A stretch of 64,000 bases of DNA from JBAYIE01 sp041665785 (GTDB taxonomy: Bacteria; Bacteroidota; Bacteroidia; UKL13-3): assembly GCA_041665785.1 (NCBI GenBank), contig JBAYIE010000019.1:20069-84068 (forward strand). Reading direction: 5' to 3'. Shown here in pieces: positions 9,173-19,168 of this stretch; the first letter of the stretch is position 1, and each line of letters begins with the position of its first letter. The translations under genes were made by a program, and so were the position numbers. The notes under the pieces were generated by a model, which worked only from the letters and a program-made list of their open reading frames with translations, searched no databases and was not told where the DNA came from.

Positions 9173-12100
9173 TTACTTGGCAACATTGAATTTTCCACTG
9201 TAAATAACTCCGTCGGTTGACTCAATTTTTAAAATATACAGGCCTGAATTCAAATGGCTGATGTCCATACTGTATCCTTTGTTCTCAAGTGAAGTTTTCA
9301 GGGCTATGGCTTTACCTTGTACGTCGTATGCAACAACATGCGCAATTTCCCCTTTGTTTAATTCAAGTTTCAAGACATGAGAAGCCGGATTCGGATATAC
9401 CGTGAAGCCTGCATTCTGAATAACATCTTCAATGCCTGTAGCTGTTACATAAACCAGTCGCTTTTTCTCTTCAGCCTGATTTCCGCTTCCATCTTCAGCA
9501 TTGACATAAACTGTATAATAGAATCCGGCTCCGTTGACATTCAATTTGGATACATCAATGGTAACCTGAATTCCGATTCCGTCATCTTTATTGCTATTGG
9601 TAAAAACAGTAGGATCAAAATTATCTGTCACCTTAACACCCGCATCCGTATACGGTTTACCAAGTGTATGAACAAATGGATTATTTCCCTGCAATTCAAT
9701 GACAGGTGATTCCAAATCTCTTACAAAGATTTTGCGATTTGTACTTACCGATTCTCCAAATTCGTCAGTTGCTGTGTAGATAACATCAGCATCCGAAATG
9801 GTATCCAATCGCAGTTTTTCGTTCAGGTCACTCACCCAGGTTAACAAATCACCTTTATAATCTTTAGCTACAACACCCAGATCATTGTATGAACCATATA
9901 CAGGCACAGTTACAACATCAGAACCCACCAGTTGAATGGTTGGTTTGATCGTATTCCTTACTTCAACAGTCAACACGTATTCAGCTGATACATTTCCCGA
10001 ACCATCCATATTCCGGTAATGAAGTGTATAACTTCCAACTTTACTGCTATTGATATTACCACTGATGCGAATAGGTAAAATATTGTTCCAGTAATTGTCT
10101 GTAACCTGAACGTATTTACTGTCGTCGAATGCGGTACCGATTTGATGAACTACGGTATCTTTTCCACTAAAGCTTGACACAACCGGATTTTGAGTATCTA
10201 CCACCATCACCACGCGTTTCTTCTCTGCTTTAATTCCATATGCATCGGTGATGCTGTATACCAGGGTATAATTTCCTACCATCCTGTTATCAACTGTTCC
10301 GGTGCGTTGTACCTGAGCTGTAATATCCTCATTGAGATTTGAATAAGCGCTGTAACCCGGCTCAGTATAATCAGCAAATACTTCAACGGTGATGCTATCG
10401 CTTCCGATCAGTGTTAAGGTTGGACCATTGTTGTCGATTACAACCTGCACATGACGCACTACTGTATCTGAGGTATTTCCATACAAATCGGTCACATAAT
10501 ATTTAACCGTATAGAAACCAAGATGGGTTACATCCACATTGCTGATGGTTTGAATCAGTAAGGAAACATCCCCTTGGATATTATCCATTGCAGTAGCACC
10601 CGGATCATTGAATGAATTATTCAATTCAGAAGTGATATGTTCTGCTCCTTTTAAGTAGACAACAGGTTTCACAAAATCATTACCTATAATCATTCCGAAA
10701 TCTTCATACACACCCAGGGTGGCCGTTGTAGAATTAATGGTTGATACACTGCTGTTACACGCTCCCACCAATATTCTTGAGTTTCCAATTTCTGCTGAGG
10801 CCGGTACAGTAAACTCAAAACTGGTTTTAACCCTAAGAGCATTGTCTTCGGCAAAAATCGTTTCGTTTTGATCCGTATAATCCGCATCGCGGTTAAAGTC
10901 TGCCCAAACGCGCAATGTCATTTCATCAACCGCTGTAACACGATATACATCAATGCTGTATTTCCCACCTCGGTACACCGTTGTTTGCAGCGTACTCCAG
11001 TTGCGGGTATAAATTGGGGTTTTAAGTGGAGTAATGGTGTCCAATACATTATCGGCACCACTGATCACAACGCGTCTGATTCCAAAATCAGAAATGTCAT
11101 TCTCAGGAGGATAAGCACTGTATGGACTTCCATAATCAATTGCATGTACAACCTCTGTTTTAGTAATCTGACTTGAACCTAATTGATTTGAAACAACCAG
11201 GGTTACATTATAATACTGAGGTGAATTCAGCGAAATCACCGGATACTGACTGGTTGAATCAGTTCCTTCCAAATAAGTTACATTGTTTGGTTCAAAGCGC
11301 CATCTCCACGATAATGCACCATTGCTGCTTTTGTCAATGAACTTGAAGGTATCATTAATAAATCCGGAAGTACGGTTCGTTATAAAATTCGCAATTGGAG
11401 GATTGTTGATAGGTAACAGTGGTAAAACCCTGCAAAAGGTATCGTCTCCCTGACAATTTCTGGTTATCTGACACACTTTCTTGTTTGTTGGTACTGTAGC
11501 AGTAAAAGTAATGGTTGGATTTTCTGTAATAGAATCCACTCCTACAGTCAACAAGTCTCTTCCATAAGCTCCATCGTTATTCAAATCCCAGGCAAAGGAT
11601 CTGCGATTACCTGTGCTTTGGTTTACAAAACGTACCTTATATCCTGAATACAAAGTATCAGGGCAGGTAAATCCTGCAGTTGGCTTGGCAAAGAATGAAG
11701 GAGACGAAGACCAGCGAATAGTGAAACCTGAATCATTCACGAGAGCTGGTGGTGTACCTGAAACAACGGCAGGAACATAGGTAACAAACAATTGCTCACC
11801 TGCATGCTTATAATGCTTCATGGTATCCTTAAGGATATTGATATTATTACCTCCCCAACGACGAACGATTGGACCATTAAAGCCGTTCAAACGCAGATAA
11901 ACAGAGTCGCCGGCACCTGCGGTAGGTGTACGCATCCTTAATCGCTCAAGTGTTATATATATTGTATCGGCGCACGGAGCAATTCTAAATCCAATCGGAG
12001 ATGTAGCTTTTGGTTCAAATTGTCCGGATAATTGTGCTCCGGTTGCTGTTCTCAGATCTGAGTAAAGGTATCCCTGCGCTTCACGACTCACTGAATCAAA

Positions 12101-13480
12101 GCGTTCAGGTTCATTGTGGCAAATTAAATATCCGGGCAGAATCTTAATATAGTCTTTTCGGCAGAAGGTGTCTTTGCCTTTTGAATTCGAGACAGCAACG
12201 CACATAGTGTAGGTACCGGGATTGTAAGCTGCAAGTACCGGACTAAATGCAGAATCGTTGGGTAGAAACATATTACTGTCCGCACCGCATGTTGTACAAG
12301 AATTTTCAAGCCACCATTTAACACGGGCGGGAGCATTGCTGCTCAAATTATTGACGCGGGAACGATCATTGGCACCCAGTTGGCGACGGGTGATGAAAAA
12401 CATAGCCGATGGCTTGGAAGCCGGGGTATCAACAAATACAATTTTTTCAATGTCTGTAACGCCATACGAGTTTACTGTTGTAAGCTTCACTTTGTAAAAG
12501 CCACGAGAGGCGAAGCTATAGATGAAATTTGGATTATTTTTGATGGTATCAATAAAACAACCCCAACTGTTGCATTCAAGTGGTGGGTCAGTAGTTGGAG
12601 CATTATAGGTGCTCCATGGACCAGTGGATGAAGTTGCACTATACTGCGTAATATTCCAATAATTTCCTATGGAATTGGTACTGGTATTAATTAAAGTTGA
12701 ATAAGCGGTTTCCCAAAGTGTATCCTGACCTAAAGTAAACTGAAAATTAGGGGTTGGTGGTGCAGGAGGTGCCAATGGCATAAAAGTCATTTGGGTATTT
12801 GGACGGTATGTATTAGCTGATCCTGCTGGCGTTTGACCACAGGCATTCGGAAATGAAGAACCGCAAAAAGATCCACGGGAATCAGCCCAATATGAAACTA
12901 CGCTGTTCTGTGTTGTTGGTGTATAATACGTAGTTGCATTGGTTGTATAACAATACGAACAATTGGCACCCTGATTTGCGACACAAATATCTACCAACAG
13001 ATTGGAAACGCCATCCCATGCAAATGAATTCGAAAAAATATGTGTATTCCATCCCGATATAGGTGTATAGGAAGAAATATCATATACTTCGGTTAAACCA
13101 ACAAAATCATACGTTGAAATGGGCATACCTTGAGTCGTATTCTTTAAAGATATTTTATACCCAAGTACTTGTCCATTGGATACTGAATAGGTTGGGTAAG
13201 TTGGATCGCAACTTGCACCTCCCGTAGCAGCCGCTGCAACATTGAATCCAATACTATTAATGTTTGAAGCAACAGTTATTCCTGCTGCATTTAGCTCTGC
13301 AGCTGTAATAATATATTGCACCCTTGAACTTGTATAATAGGTCGGATAAGGATGATAGGCTGCATTTTGAATAGTATTTGTGGATGTACCAATTGTTATG
13401 GTAGTTTGAGCATTGGAGCCCAAAACGCCTCCCATCAAAAGCAGAAAAAATAAGACGATTGGTTTGTATATATGATTCAT
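9173..13480 (-). CDS. Giant secreted protein with PKD-like, GEVD-like and DUF5011 repeats and a T9SS sorting domain (paralog B)
   Basis: This 1435-residue protein has a signal peptide ending LGSNAQ. The layout matches its neighbours: an N-terminal domain resembling that of paralog C (ITIGTSTNTIQNAAYHPYP, then a region with RVQYIITAAELNAAGI); PKD-like domains with WWLENSCTTCG near 390; RIAPCADTIYITLERLRMR near 500; a YSGYK PKD-like domain; a GEVD-like segment with VWADFNRDADYTDQNE near 855; DUF5011-like repeats from about 938 to 1350; and a sorting domain from VYPNPASH. It lies between paralogs C and A, 22 bases from A. It is likely cargo of the T9SS encoded at 51947-57658, which is an inference from the sorting domain. 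Function is unknown beyond a likely surface structural or adhesive role. Confidence 0.92.
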   Translation of the reverse strand: MNHIYKPIVLFFLLLMGGVLGSNAQTTITIGTSTNTIQNAAYHPYPTYYTSSRVQYIITAAELNAAGITVASNINSIGFNVAAAATGGASCDPTYPTYSVSNGQVLGYKISLKNTTQGMPISTYDFVGLTEVYDISSYTPISGWNTHIFSNSFAWDGVSNLLVDICVANQGANCSYCYTTNATTYYTPTTQNSVVSYWADSRGSFCGSSFPNACGQTPAGSANTYRPNTQMTFMPLAPPAPPTPNFQFTLGQDTLWETAYSTLINTSTNSIGNYWNITQYSATSSTGPWSTYNAPTTDPPLECNSWGCFIDTIKNNPNFIYSFASRGFYKVKLTTVNSYGVTDIEKIVFVDTPASKPSAMFFITRRQLGANDRSRVNNLSSNAPARVKWWLENSCTTCGADSNMFLPNDSAFSPVLAAYNPGTYTMCVAVSNSKGKDTFCRKDYIKILPGYLICHNEPERFDSVSREAQGYLYSDLRTATGAQLSGQFEPKATSPIGFRIAPCADTIYITLERLRMRTPTAGAGDSVYLRLNGFNGPIVRRWGGNNINILKDTMKHYKHAGEQLFVTYVPAVVSGTPPALVNDSGFTIRWSSSPSFFAKPTAGFTCPDTLYSGYKVRFVNQSTGNRRSFAWDLNNDGAYGRDLLTVGVDSITENPTITFTATVPTNKKVCQITRNCQGDDTFCRVLPLLPINNPPIANFITNRTSGFINDTFKFIDKSSNGALSWRWRFEPNNVTYLEGTDSTSQYPVISLNSPQYYNVTLVVSNQLGSSQITKTEVVHAIDYGSPYSAYPPENDISDFGIRRVVISGADNVLDTITPLKTPIYTRNWSTLQTTVYRGGKYSIDVYRVTAVDEMTLRVWADFNRDADYTDQNETIFAEDNALRVKTSFEFTVPASAEIGNSRILVGACNSSVSTINSTTATLGVYEDFGMIIGNDFVKPVVYLKGAEHITSELNNSFNDPGATAMDNIQGDVSLLIQTISNVDVTHLGFYTVKYYVTDLYGNTSDTVVRHVQVVIDNNGPTLTLIGSDSITVEVFADYTEPGYSAYSNLNEDITAQVQRTGTVDNRMVGNYTLVYSITDAYGIKAEKKRVVMVVDTQNPVVSSFSGKDTVVHQIGTAFDDSKYVQVTDNYWNNILPIRISGNINSSKVGSYTLHYRNMDGSGNVSAEYVLTVEVRNTIKPTIQLVGSDVVTVPVYGSYNDLGVVAKDYKGDLLTWVSDLNEKLRLDTISDADVIYTATDEFGESVSTNRKIFVRDLESPVIELQGNNPFVHTLGKPYTDAGVKVTDNFDPTVFTNSNKDDGIGIQVTIDVSKLNVNGAGFYYTVYVNAEDGSGNQAEEKKRLVYVTATGIEDVIQNAGFTVYPNPASHVLKLELNKGEIAHVVAYDVQGKAIALKTSLENKGYSMDISHLNSGLYILKIESTDGVIYSGKFNVAK

Positions 13481-13503
13481 ATGATTGAGTTATTTCGTTT
13501 TAA

Positions 13504-13547
13504 AACCAACAATCCCCACCGGCTGAAGCCAGCAGGGTTGTGGTTGT
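13504..13547 (-). terminator. Imperfect hairpin between paralogs C and B
   Basis: The arms at about 13504-13523 and 13528-13545 can pair around a TGAA loop (GGC-TGAA-GCC core) with bulges. It lies in the 98-base gap after the stop of paralog C and before the start of paralog B. It could be a terminator or processing structure, in which case B would need its own promoter. No exact TAnnTTTG box is visible in the short remaining gap. Confidence 0.4.
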
Positions 13548-13578
13548 ATTTTTGTGTTCCTATTCAGGGTTTGATTGT

Positions 13579-16500
13579 TCATCGAACAACAGAACATTTA
13601 TGGTTAATTATTCTTCCTTCGGCCGTTTCGATCTGTATCAGATACATGCCGGCTTGTTGATTGCGAATATCCAGTTGATATTGTGCAATTCCTTGAGCAA
13701 CTTCCTGTTTCAGCACTTGTTTTCCTTGCAGATCATACATCACGATATTTTTAATTTCTGCATCTTTCAGATCAATGTTTAACAGATCGTTTGCAGGATT
13801 TGGATAAACTGCATAACCGTCGGTTTGCAACATCTCTTTGATCCCGTTTATCTGTACGCTGGTAACAATTACCAAACGGGTGCGTTGAGCGCCCACATTT
13901 CCGGAAGGATCAGCAACATTGTAATATGCCGTATACTGGCCCTCTTTGTGGATATTGATGCTCTTAAAGTTAGAATCAATGATCAATTGACTTTCGCTGT
14001 AATAATTATCCGTTACTTTAAATCCAGGATCCTTGTATGGGGTATCCAATGGTGTATAATAAGGATCTTGTCCCAATAAGAATATTTTCGGAGCCTCTGT
14101 ATCTCTTACACGTATCGAACGGGTAATTGTGGCCATATTATCATCTGCGTCGATGGCCGTATAAATATTGTTGTAATTACCCACATTTTGTGTATTAACT
14201 GCATCGGTAATTTCTACTGCCAATGGAGTTCCCTCAAAGTCTTTCGCTGTTGCTCCCGCTTCGATGTAGGTTCCAAATACATTCACCAATACATCAGGTT
14301 CTCCGTTCAGGACAATGGTTGGTCCTTGTGTATTCTTCACCTTAACATATAAGGTGAAAGAAATTGCAATATTCCCCGAGCCATCCACTGCGGAATAAAT
14401 CAACGGATAGGTACCGCGTTTATTGATATTAATTGAATTTGAGCGGGTAAAGCCTAGATTCTTCCAATAGTTATCGGTAACTTTAATATAGTCGTTGTCT
14501 TCAAACGGAGTTTTGATCTCGTGTGTGATGGTATCTTTACCCAAACGGGAAGAGATAACCGGCTTTTGTGTATCGCGAACAATCACCACACGCGACGCCG
14601 TTGCTGTATTTCCAAATGCATCCGAAACACGGTATGTTACCATATATGTTCCAACTTGGGAAGTATCTAAATTTCCTCCACGCACAATGTATTGGGTCAT
14701 ATCATTGTTGTAATGATCCTTGGCCGAAATTCCGGGTTCGTTGAATTTACCATAAACTTCCATTGTTACAGTATCCGGAGGAGTCATTGTAATGATTGGT
14801 GGAATTGTACTTACTTCCACCATCACCAAACGGTATGCTGTATCTGAAACATTATCATAATTGTCTATCACATAATATTTCAATTTATAATACCCAACCT
14901 TAGTAATATCTACCGTGCCGAGGTATACAATTCTTAAGGAGATATCCCCTTCTAAATTATCAAATGCATCGGCTCCAGGTTCAACATAAGGACGGTTCAC
15001 TTCTGTTTTATAGATATCACCACCTCTTAAAGTTACTACAGGTTTTACCATATCCTGCCCTACTACCAAACCATGGTCTTCATATACACCGAGGGTAGCC
15101 AGTGTTGGAGTAATACTTGAGAATTCAGGGGAAACACCGATTAACATGCGGCTCAGTCCGGTCGAGGCATCATTCGGAACGGTAAACTGTGCAGAAGTCT
15201 TAACCGTATTAGTACTGTCTTCACTCTTAATGGTTTCTCCGGCATCCAGATAATCTGTATTGCGGTTAAAGTCAATCCAGATACGGGTGTTCATCGGATC
15301 TTCAGCGCTTTCGCGATACACATCCACAGTATAAGTAACACCACGATAAACCACTGCCTGCGAACTCAGGTAATAAGATGAATACGTAGCGTTTTTCAAC
15401 GGTGTGATGGTATCAATCTTACCGGCTGTTCCTAACAAGTACACACGGGAAATTCCAATATCCAGATCACTCGATTGTGGAGGATAAATAGACCCCGGAG
15501 TTGGGTAACTCAAAGTAGTGATATAGTTTGTCTTGGTTATACTGGTAGACCCAAACGGATTACTGGCTTCCAGGGTTACAGTGTATTGTTGTGCCACATT
15601 GAATTTAACCATTGGATACTGGCTGTTGGATGTCGTACCATTAAGGTAGGTAACTGAGGCAGGACTGAATGTCCATTTCCAGCCATTGGCACCATACTGA
15701 CTGATATCGGAGAAATAGAAGGTATCGGTAGTAAATCCGTTAGTTTTATTGACTGTAAAGTCGGCAACCGGAGCACGTGCAATTGGTAATACAACCACCG
15801 GTTTGCAGGTAACTGCAGATCCCTGACAATTTCGTGCTCTCAGACATACATTTTTTGTAATCGGTGAAAACGTAAAGTAGGTAAATGTTGGGCTCGGAGT
15901 AACCGAATCCGGGAAAAACGGATTATCCAATCCGAAAATATTATCTCCGTTTAAATCCCACGCAAACGCAATATTGCTTCCGGGTGTAGCATTGGTAAAC
16001 TGCATTTTATAACCTGAATATACCGTATCTAAACTGGTGAATGCAGGTGATGGAGCCGGGAATGAAGCTGGAGCAATGTTCCACTTCAGCAAGAATCCGG
16101 AATCATTCACCCAATAAGGTGTAGGTGTATTCGGAGTACCCGGAACAAAACGGATAAATAATTCATTTCCCGGGTATTTAAAGAATTTAGAGCTGTCGGG
16201 AACATTGTTAATATTGTTACCTCCCCATCTTCTGATAATAGGACCATTATAACTACCTGTGCGAATATAAAGTGAATCCTGATTCCGCATTTTCAAGCGT
16301 TCCAGCGTAACAAAAATGGTATCGGCACAAGGTGCAAGTCTGAATCCGGGGCTACTGGCCGGACAAGCTTGTGCTGCATAATAAAGTGAGGTATACGTTT
16401 GGAAATACGGTGCATGCAAATACCCTTTTGGAGAATAGGTAATGGAGTCAGTACCGTTACAAATTTCAAACCCATCAATAATCCTGATATAATTTGGCCG

Positions 16501-17742
16501 GCAAATGGTATCCGATCCAATATCATTGGCAACAGCCATACAAACATTATAAGTTCCGCCCTCATTAGCATTCAATACAGGTCGTGGCAAATCGTTGGAC
16601 GGGAAAAACTCGTTGATAAACTGACCGCAGGCAGTACAAGGCGGATCTAACCACCAGCTCCATACTGTCGGGCCATTGGAACTTGCATCATAGAATTGAA
16701 TTTGTTCCCCTACCCCGGTTTCAATCATGTTGGCAAAGAAGTAAGCTCGGGGTTTAACAGTTGGTAAGGCAACGAATACAATTTTTTCAACTTCACTGAC
16801 ACCAAATGAATTCACACATAACAATTTCACTTTGTAGTAACCCGCTAAAGGAAATTTAAAATTGAAATTGGCTTTGTTTCCGATGGTATCCATCCAGATT
16901 CCCCAGGCATTTTGTTGGCGAACGGTATAAAAAGGTTCCCAAACACCGTCGGTACTATCGTCGTTGTATCCGGTTACATCCCAATAGCTCTTATCCTGAT
17001 AAGTACTGGTATTGGTAAGAATTGACGGACTGCGTTCCCAAAGTGTATCTACACCCAGTACAAACTGGAAGTTAGCTAATGGAGCAATTGGAGGAGGAAG
17101 ATTCACTCCACCGATTGTCAATCTCATATTCGGACGTGCGGTTGACGTTTGATAACCCGGATCTGTACAATTTCCCTGTGCATCTGCATAGCGGTATGAT
17201 GAGCGTGCTCCGGCAGTTGTTGAATAATACGACAGCGCATTGGATGTCCAGGTGTTGTTGTTGAAACAAACCTCTACGATGATATTGGACAAACCATCCC
17301 AAACAAATCCCCCATAGGTAAATGTATGCGTATTCCAGCCAGCAGTAGTGGTATACGTTATAGGATCAAACATATCTGAAAGACCTGCGGTGATAAAAGT
17401 AGTCGTTAAAGTGGTACTTAACGTTGTACCCATCTTAATTTTAAAATTCTGTAATGGTGCGGCAATCGGCGACTGTACGTTGAATCCGATTTGTGATATT
17501 ACCGAATTGGGAGCAACACCTGCTGTGCTTAGTTCACTGGCCAAAATCAGGAATTGATGCCTTGCACCGTAAAAGAAATTACCATAGGGAGCGGGATAAG
17601 ATATGGCCGAATTAACCAAAGATCCTGTACCGATACTAATGTAAGTTTGAGCTTTCAGCTCGTGCAATCCTCCGATACAGAGGACAGTCATAAGCCAAAA
17701 AACACGGGTCATCAGTAAAAATTTAATTTTCATATAGTTCAT
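13579..17742 (-). CDS. Giant secreted protein with PKD-like, GEVD-like and DUF5011 repeats and a T9SS sorting domain (paralog C)
   Basis: This 1387-residue protein is the first of three tandem paralogs in transcription order. The ATG is at 17742, with an in-frame ATG nine bases on at 17733. The signal peptide ends HELKAQ. Domains in order: an N-terminal beta-sandwich starting TYISIGTGSLVNSAISYPAP; PKD-like domains with WWLDPPCTACG near 367; RLAPCADTIFVTLERLKMR near 470; a YSGYK PKD-like domain; a GEVD-like segment with IWIDFNRNTDYLDAGE; DUF5011-like repeats from about 897 to 1300; and a sorting domain starting VYPNPAND and ending in the typical MYLIQIET strand. The upstream 274 bases are AT-rich and hold no gene; TATTTTG near 17850 on the minus strand is only a near match to a -7 box. 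Confidence 0.92.
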   Translation of the reverse strand: MNYMKIKFLLMTRVFWLMTVLCIGGLHELKAQTYISIGTGSLVNSAISYPAPYGNFFYGARHQFLILASELSTAGVAPNSVISQIGFNVQSPIAAPLQNFKIKMGTTLSTTLTTTFITAGLSDMFDPITYTTTAGWNTHTFTYGGFVWDGLSNIIVEVCFNNNTWTSNALSYYSTTAGARSSYRYADAQGNCTDPGYQTSTARPNMRLTIGGVNLPPPIAPLANFQFVLGVDTLWERSPSILTNTSTYQDKSYWDVTGYNDDSTDGVWEPFYTVRQQNAWGIWMDTIGNKANFNFKFPLAGYYKVKLLCVNSFGVSEVEKIVFVALPTVKPRAYFFANMIETGVGEQIQFYDASSNGPTVWSWWLDPPCTACGQFINEFFPSNDLPRPVLNANEGGTYNVCMAVANDIGSDTICRPNYIRIIDGFEICNGTDSITYSPKGYLHAPYFQTYTSLYYAAQACPASSPGFRLAPCADTIFVTLERLKMRNQDSLYIRTGSYNGPIIRRWGGNNINNVPDSSKFFKYPGNELFIRFVPGTPNTPTPYWVNDSGFLLKWNIAPASFPAPSPAFTSLDTVYSGYKMQFTNATPGSNIAFAWDLNGDNIFGLDNPFFPDSVTPSPTFTYFTFSPITKNVCLRARNCQGSAVTCKPVVVLPIARAPVADFTVNKTNGFTTDTFYFSDISQYGANGWKWTFSPASVTYLNGTTSNSQYPMVKFNVAQQYTVTLEASNPFGSTSITKTNYITTLSYPTPGSIYPPQSSDLDIGISRVYLLGTAGKIDTITPLKNATYSSYYLSSQAVVYRGVTYTVDVYRESAEDPMNTRIWIDFNRNTDYLDAGETIKSEDSTNTVKTSAQFTVPNDASTGLSRMLIGVSPEFSSITPTLATLGVYEDHGLVVGQDMVKPVVTLRGGDIYKTEVNRPYVEPGADAFDNLEGDISLRIVYLGTVDITKVGYYKLKYYVIDNYDNVSDTAYRLVMVEVSTIPPIITMTPPDTVTMEVYGKFNEPGISAKDHYNNDMTQYIVRGGNLDTSQVGTYMVTYRVSDAFGNTATASRVVIVRDTQKPVISSRLGKDTITHEIKTPFEDNDYIKVTDNYWKNLGFTRSNSININKRGTYPLIYSAVDGSGNIAISFTLYVKVKNTQGPTIVLNGEPDVLVNVFGTYIEAGATAKDFEGTPLAVEITDAVNTQNVGNYNNIYTAIDADDNMATITRSIRVRDTEAPKIFLLGQDPYYTPLDTPYKDPGFKVTDNYYSESQLIIDSNFKSINIHKEGQYTAYYNVADPSGNVGAQRTRLVIVTSVQINGIKEMLQTDGYAVYPNPANDLLNIDLKDAEIKNIVMYDLQGKQVLKQEVAQGIAQYQLDIRNQQAGMYLIQIETAEGRIINHKCSVVR

Positions 17743-18016
17743 ATTTATTATTCCAATTCCTGGTATCAGTATTATGCATACATCAACCCATTTTTATCCT
17801 GCTGTAAATTATTTCATTTACATCAAAATACTTTTCTTCAACCTTCAATTTGCAGAAAGATTGAAAATCGAATTTATAAATTTATTTCAAATAAAAATAC
17901 TAAATCAGGTTTTTTTTAAGGAAAATTGTCTTATGCATTAAAATGCCATTAACCTTTCGTCTTCAATTTAGAATTAAGAAAAGATAAAGTGGGAATAGCA
18001 AGAAAAAAAACGAACC

Positions 18017-19168
18017 TTATGGTTTTCCATAATCTGTCTTCAAAAGGAAGGCAGAATCTGTCATGGTCTTCAGAAATGCAACCAGATCCGATTTATCCTG
18101 ATTGGACAAATTCAAACCGGTTGGATGTTTTGTTATGAATGGATCGGCAGGATAACTCCGATTCGCACCTGAATTATAAAATTCTACTACTTCTTCCAGC
18201 GTTTGAAACCTTCCATCGTGCATGTAAGGTGCCGTTAGCAACAGGTTCCTAAGAGTAGCAGCTCTGAACTTTCCCTGATCGTCCGGATTTCCAGTGATGC
18301 GCCTTAAACCTGGATCATTGCTGGTGTGGCCGTTGTTGTGAAACAAAAAATCAGTTGTAAACGGTGTAGATACCGGGTGACAGTGAAAACAATCACCTCT
18401 GGTTTCATCCATAAATACATCGTGTCCATTTTTTTCTTCCGGTGTAAACACACTGAAATCAAAAAACTTTGTACCTGTAGGCGTAACATGAATTAAAAAG
18501 TTATCGAATTTTGATTGCGATGAAAGAATAGTACGTTCAAATTGAGCTATCGCTTTCATCAGGTGTATGGTCTTAATTTCAGACGTTCCAAATGCTTTTT
18601 GGAATAACTCAGGATATTGCGGATGCGCCTGCAATTTTGCCAAAACATGGGGTAATGAATCGTGCATTTCTATCGGATTGGTAATCGGTCCGACAACCTG
18701 CGATTCAAGGTCGGCAGCTCCTCCATCCCAGAAAAACCGGTAAGGTTTAGATCCAATCACCGGTGCAAACCGCTCTACCCAGGCCAGATTGAAAATTGGC
18801 ATAGACTGACGGTTTCCGGCTATATTATCTATTCCTACACTGAATTGTTTACCGTTATCGGTGAATCCAAATTGCTGATTGTGACAAGATCCGCACGACT
18901 GTGTATTGTTGGCTGATAAAATGGGATCATAAAATAATTTCCGCCCGAGCGCCACTCCTTCAACGGTTAATGGATTGTTTGCAGGAATGGGCGGAGCCGA
19001 CCATCCCAAAGGAAGTTGCAAAATGTATGGTGTGGCCTGAAAAGGAGTATCAGCTGGTGGAGGATTGAGTTTATCAACCAGCGGATCTTCTTTCCGGCAT
19101 GCATTCAGCACCAATCCTGCTACTACTCCTAATAAAATAATTTGAATTCTGTTGATTCCAGCCATCAT
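18017..19168 (-). CDS. Di-heme cytochrome c peroxidase family lipoprotein (MbnH/MauG-like)
   Basis: This 383-residue protein has a lipoprotein signal (VAGLVLNAC, Cys at about 24) placing it at a membrane on the periplasmic side. Two c-type heme motifs are visible, CGSCH near residue 95 and CFHCH near 258, plus the family phrase APYMHDGRFQTLEEVVEFY near 315. This is the bacterial cytochrome c peroxidase/MauG superfamily. Its start overlaps the stop of the preceding MbnP-like gene as ATGA (19165-19168), suggesting translational coupling. In methanotrophs the MbnH di-heme enzyme oxidises a tryptophan of its partner MbnP. The pairing here argues for an MbnH-like role rather than plain peroxide removal, but that is inference. 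Confidence 0.88.
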   Translation of the reverse strand: MMAGINRIQIILLGVVAGLVLNACRKEDPLVDKLNPPPADTPFQATPYILQLPLGWSAPPIPANNPLTVEGVALGRKLFYDPILSANNTQSCGSCHNQQFGFTDNGKQFSVGIDNIAGNRQSMPIFNLAWVERFAPVIGSKPYRFFWDGGAADLESQVVGPITNPIEMHDSLPHVLAKLQAHPQYPELFQKAFGTSEIKTIHLMKAIAQFERTILSSQSKFDNFLIHVTPTGTKFFDFSVFTPEEKNGHDVFMDETRGDCFHCHPVSTPFTTDFLFHNNGHTSNDPGLRRITGNPDDQGKFRAATLRNLLLTAPYMHDGRFQTLEEVVEFYNSGANRSYPADPFITKHPTGLNLSNQDKSDLVAFLKTMTDSAFLLKTDYGKP

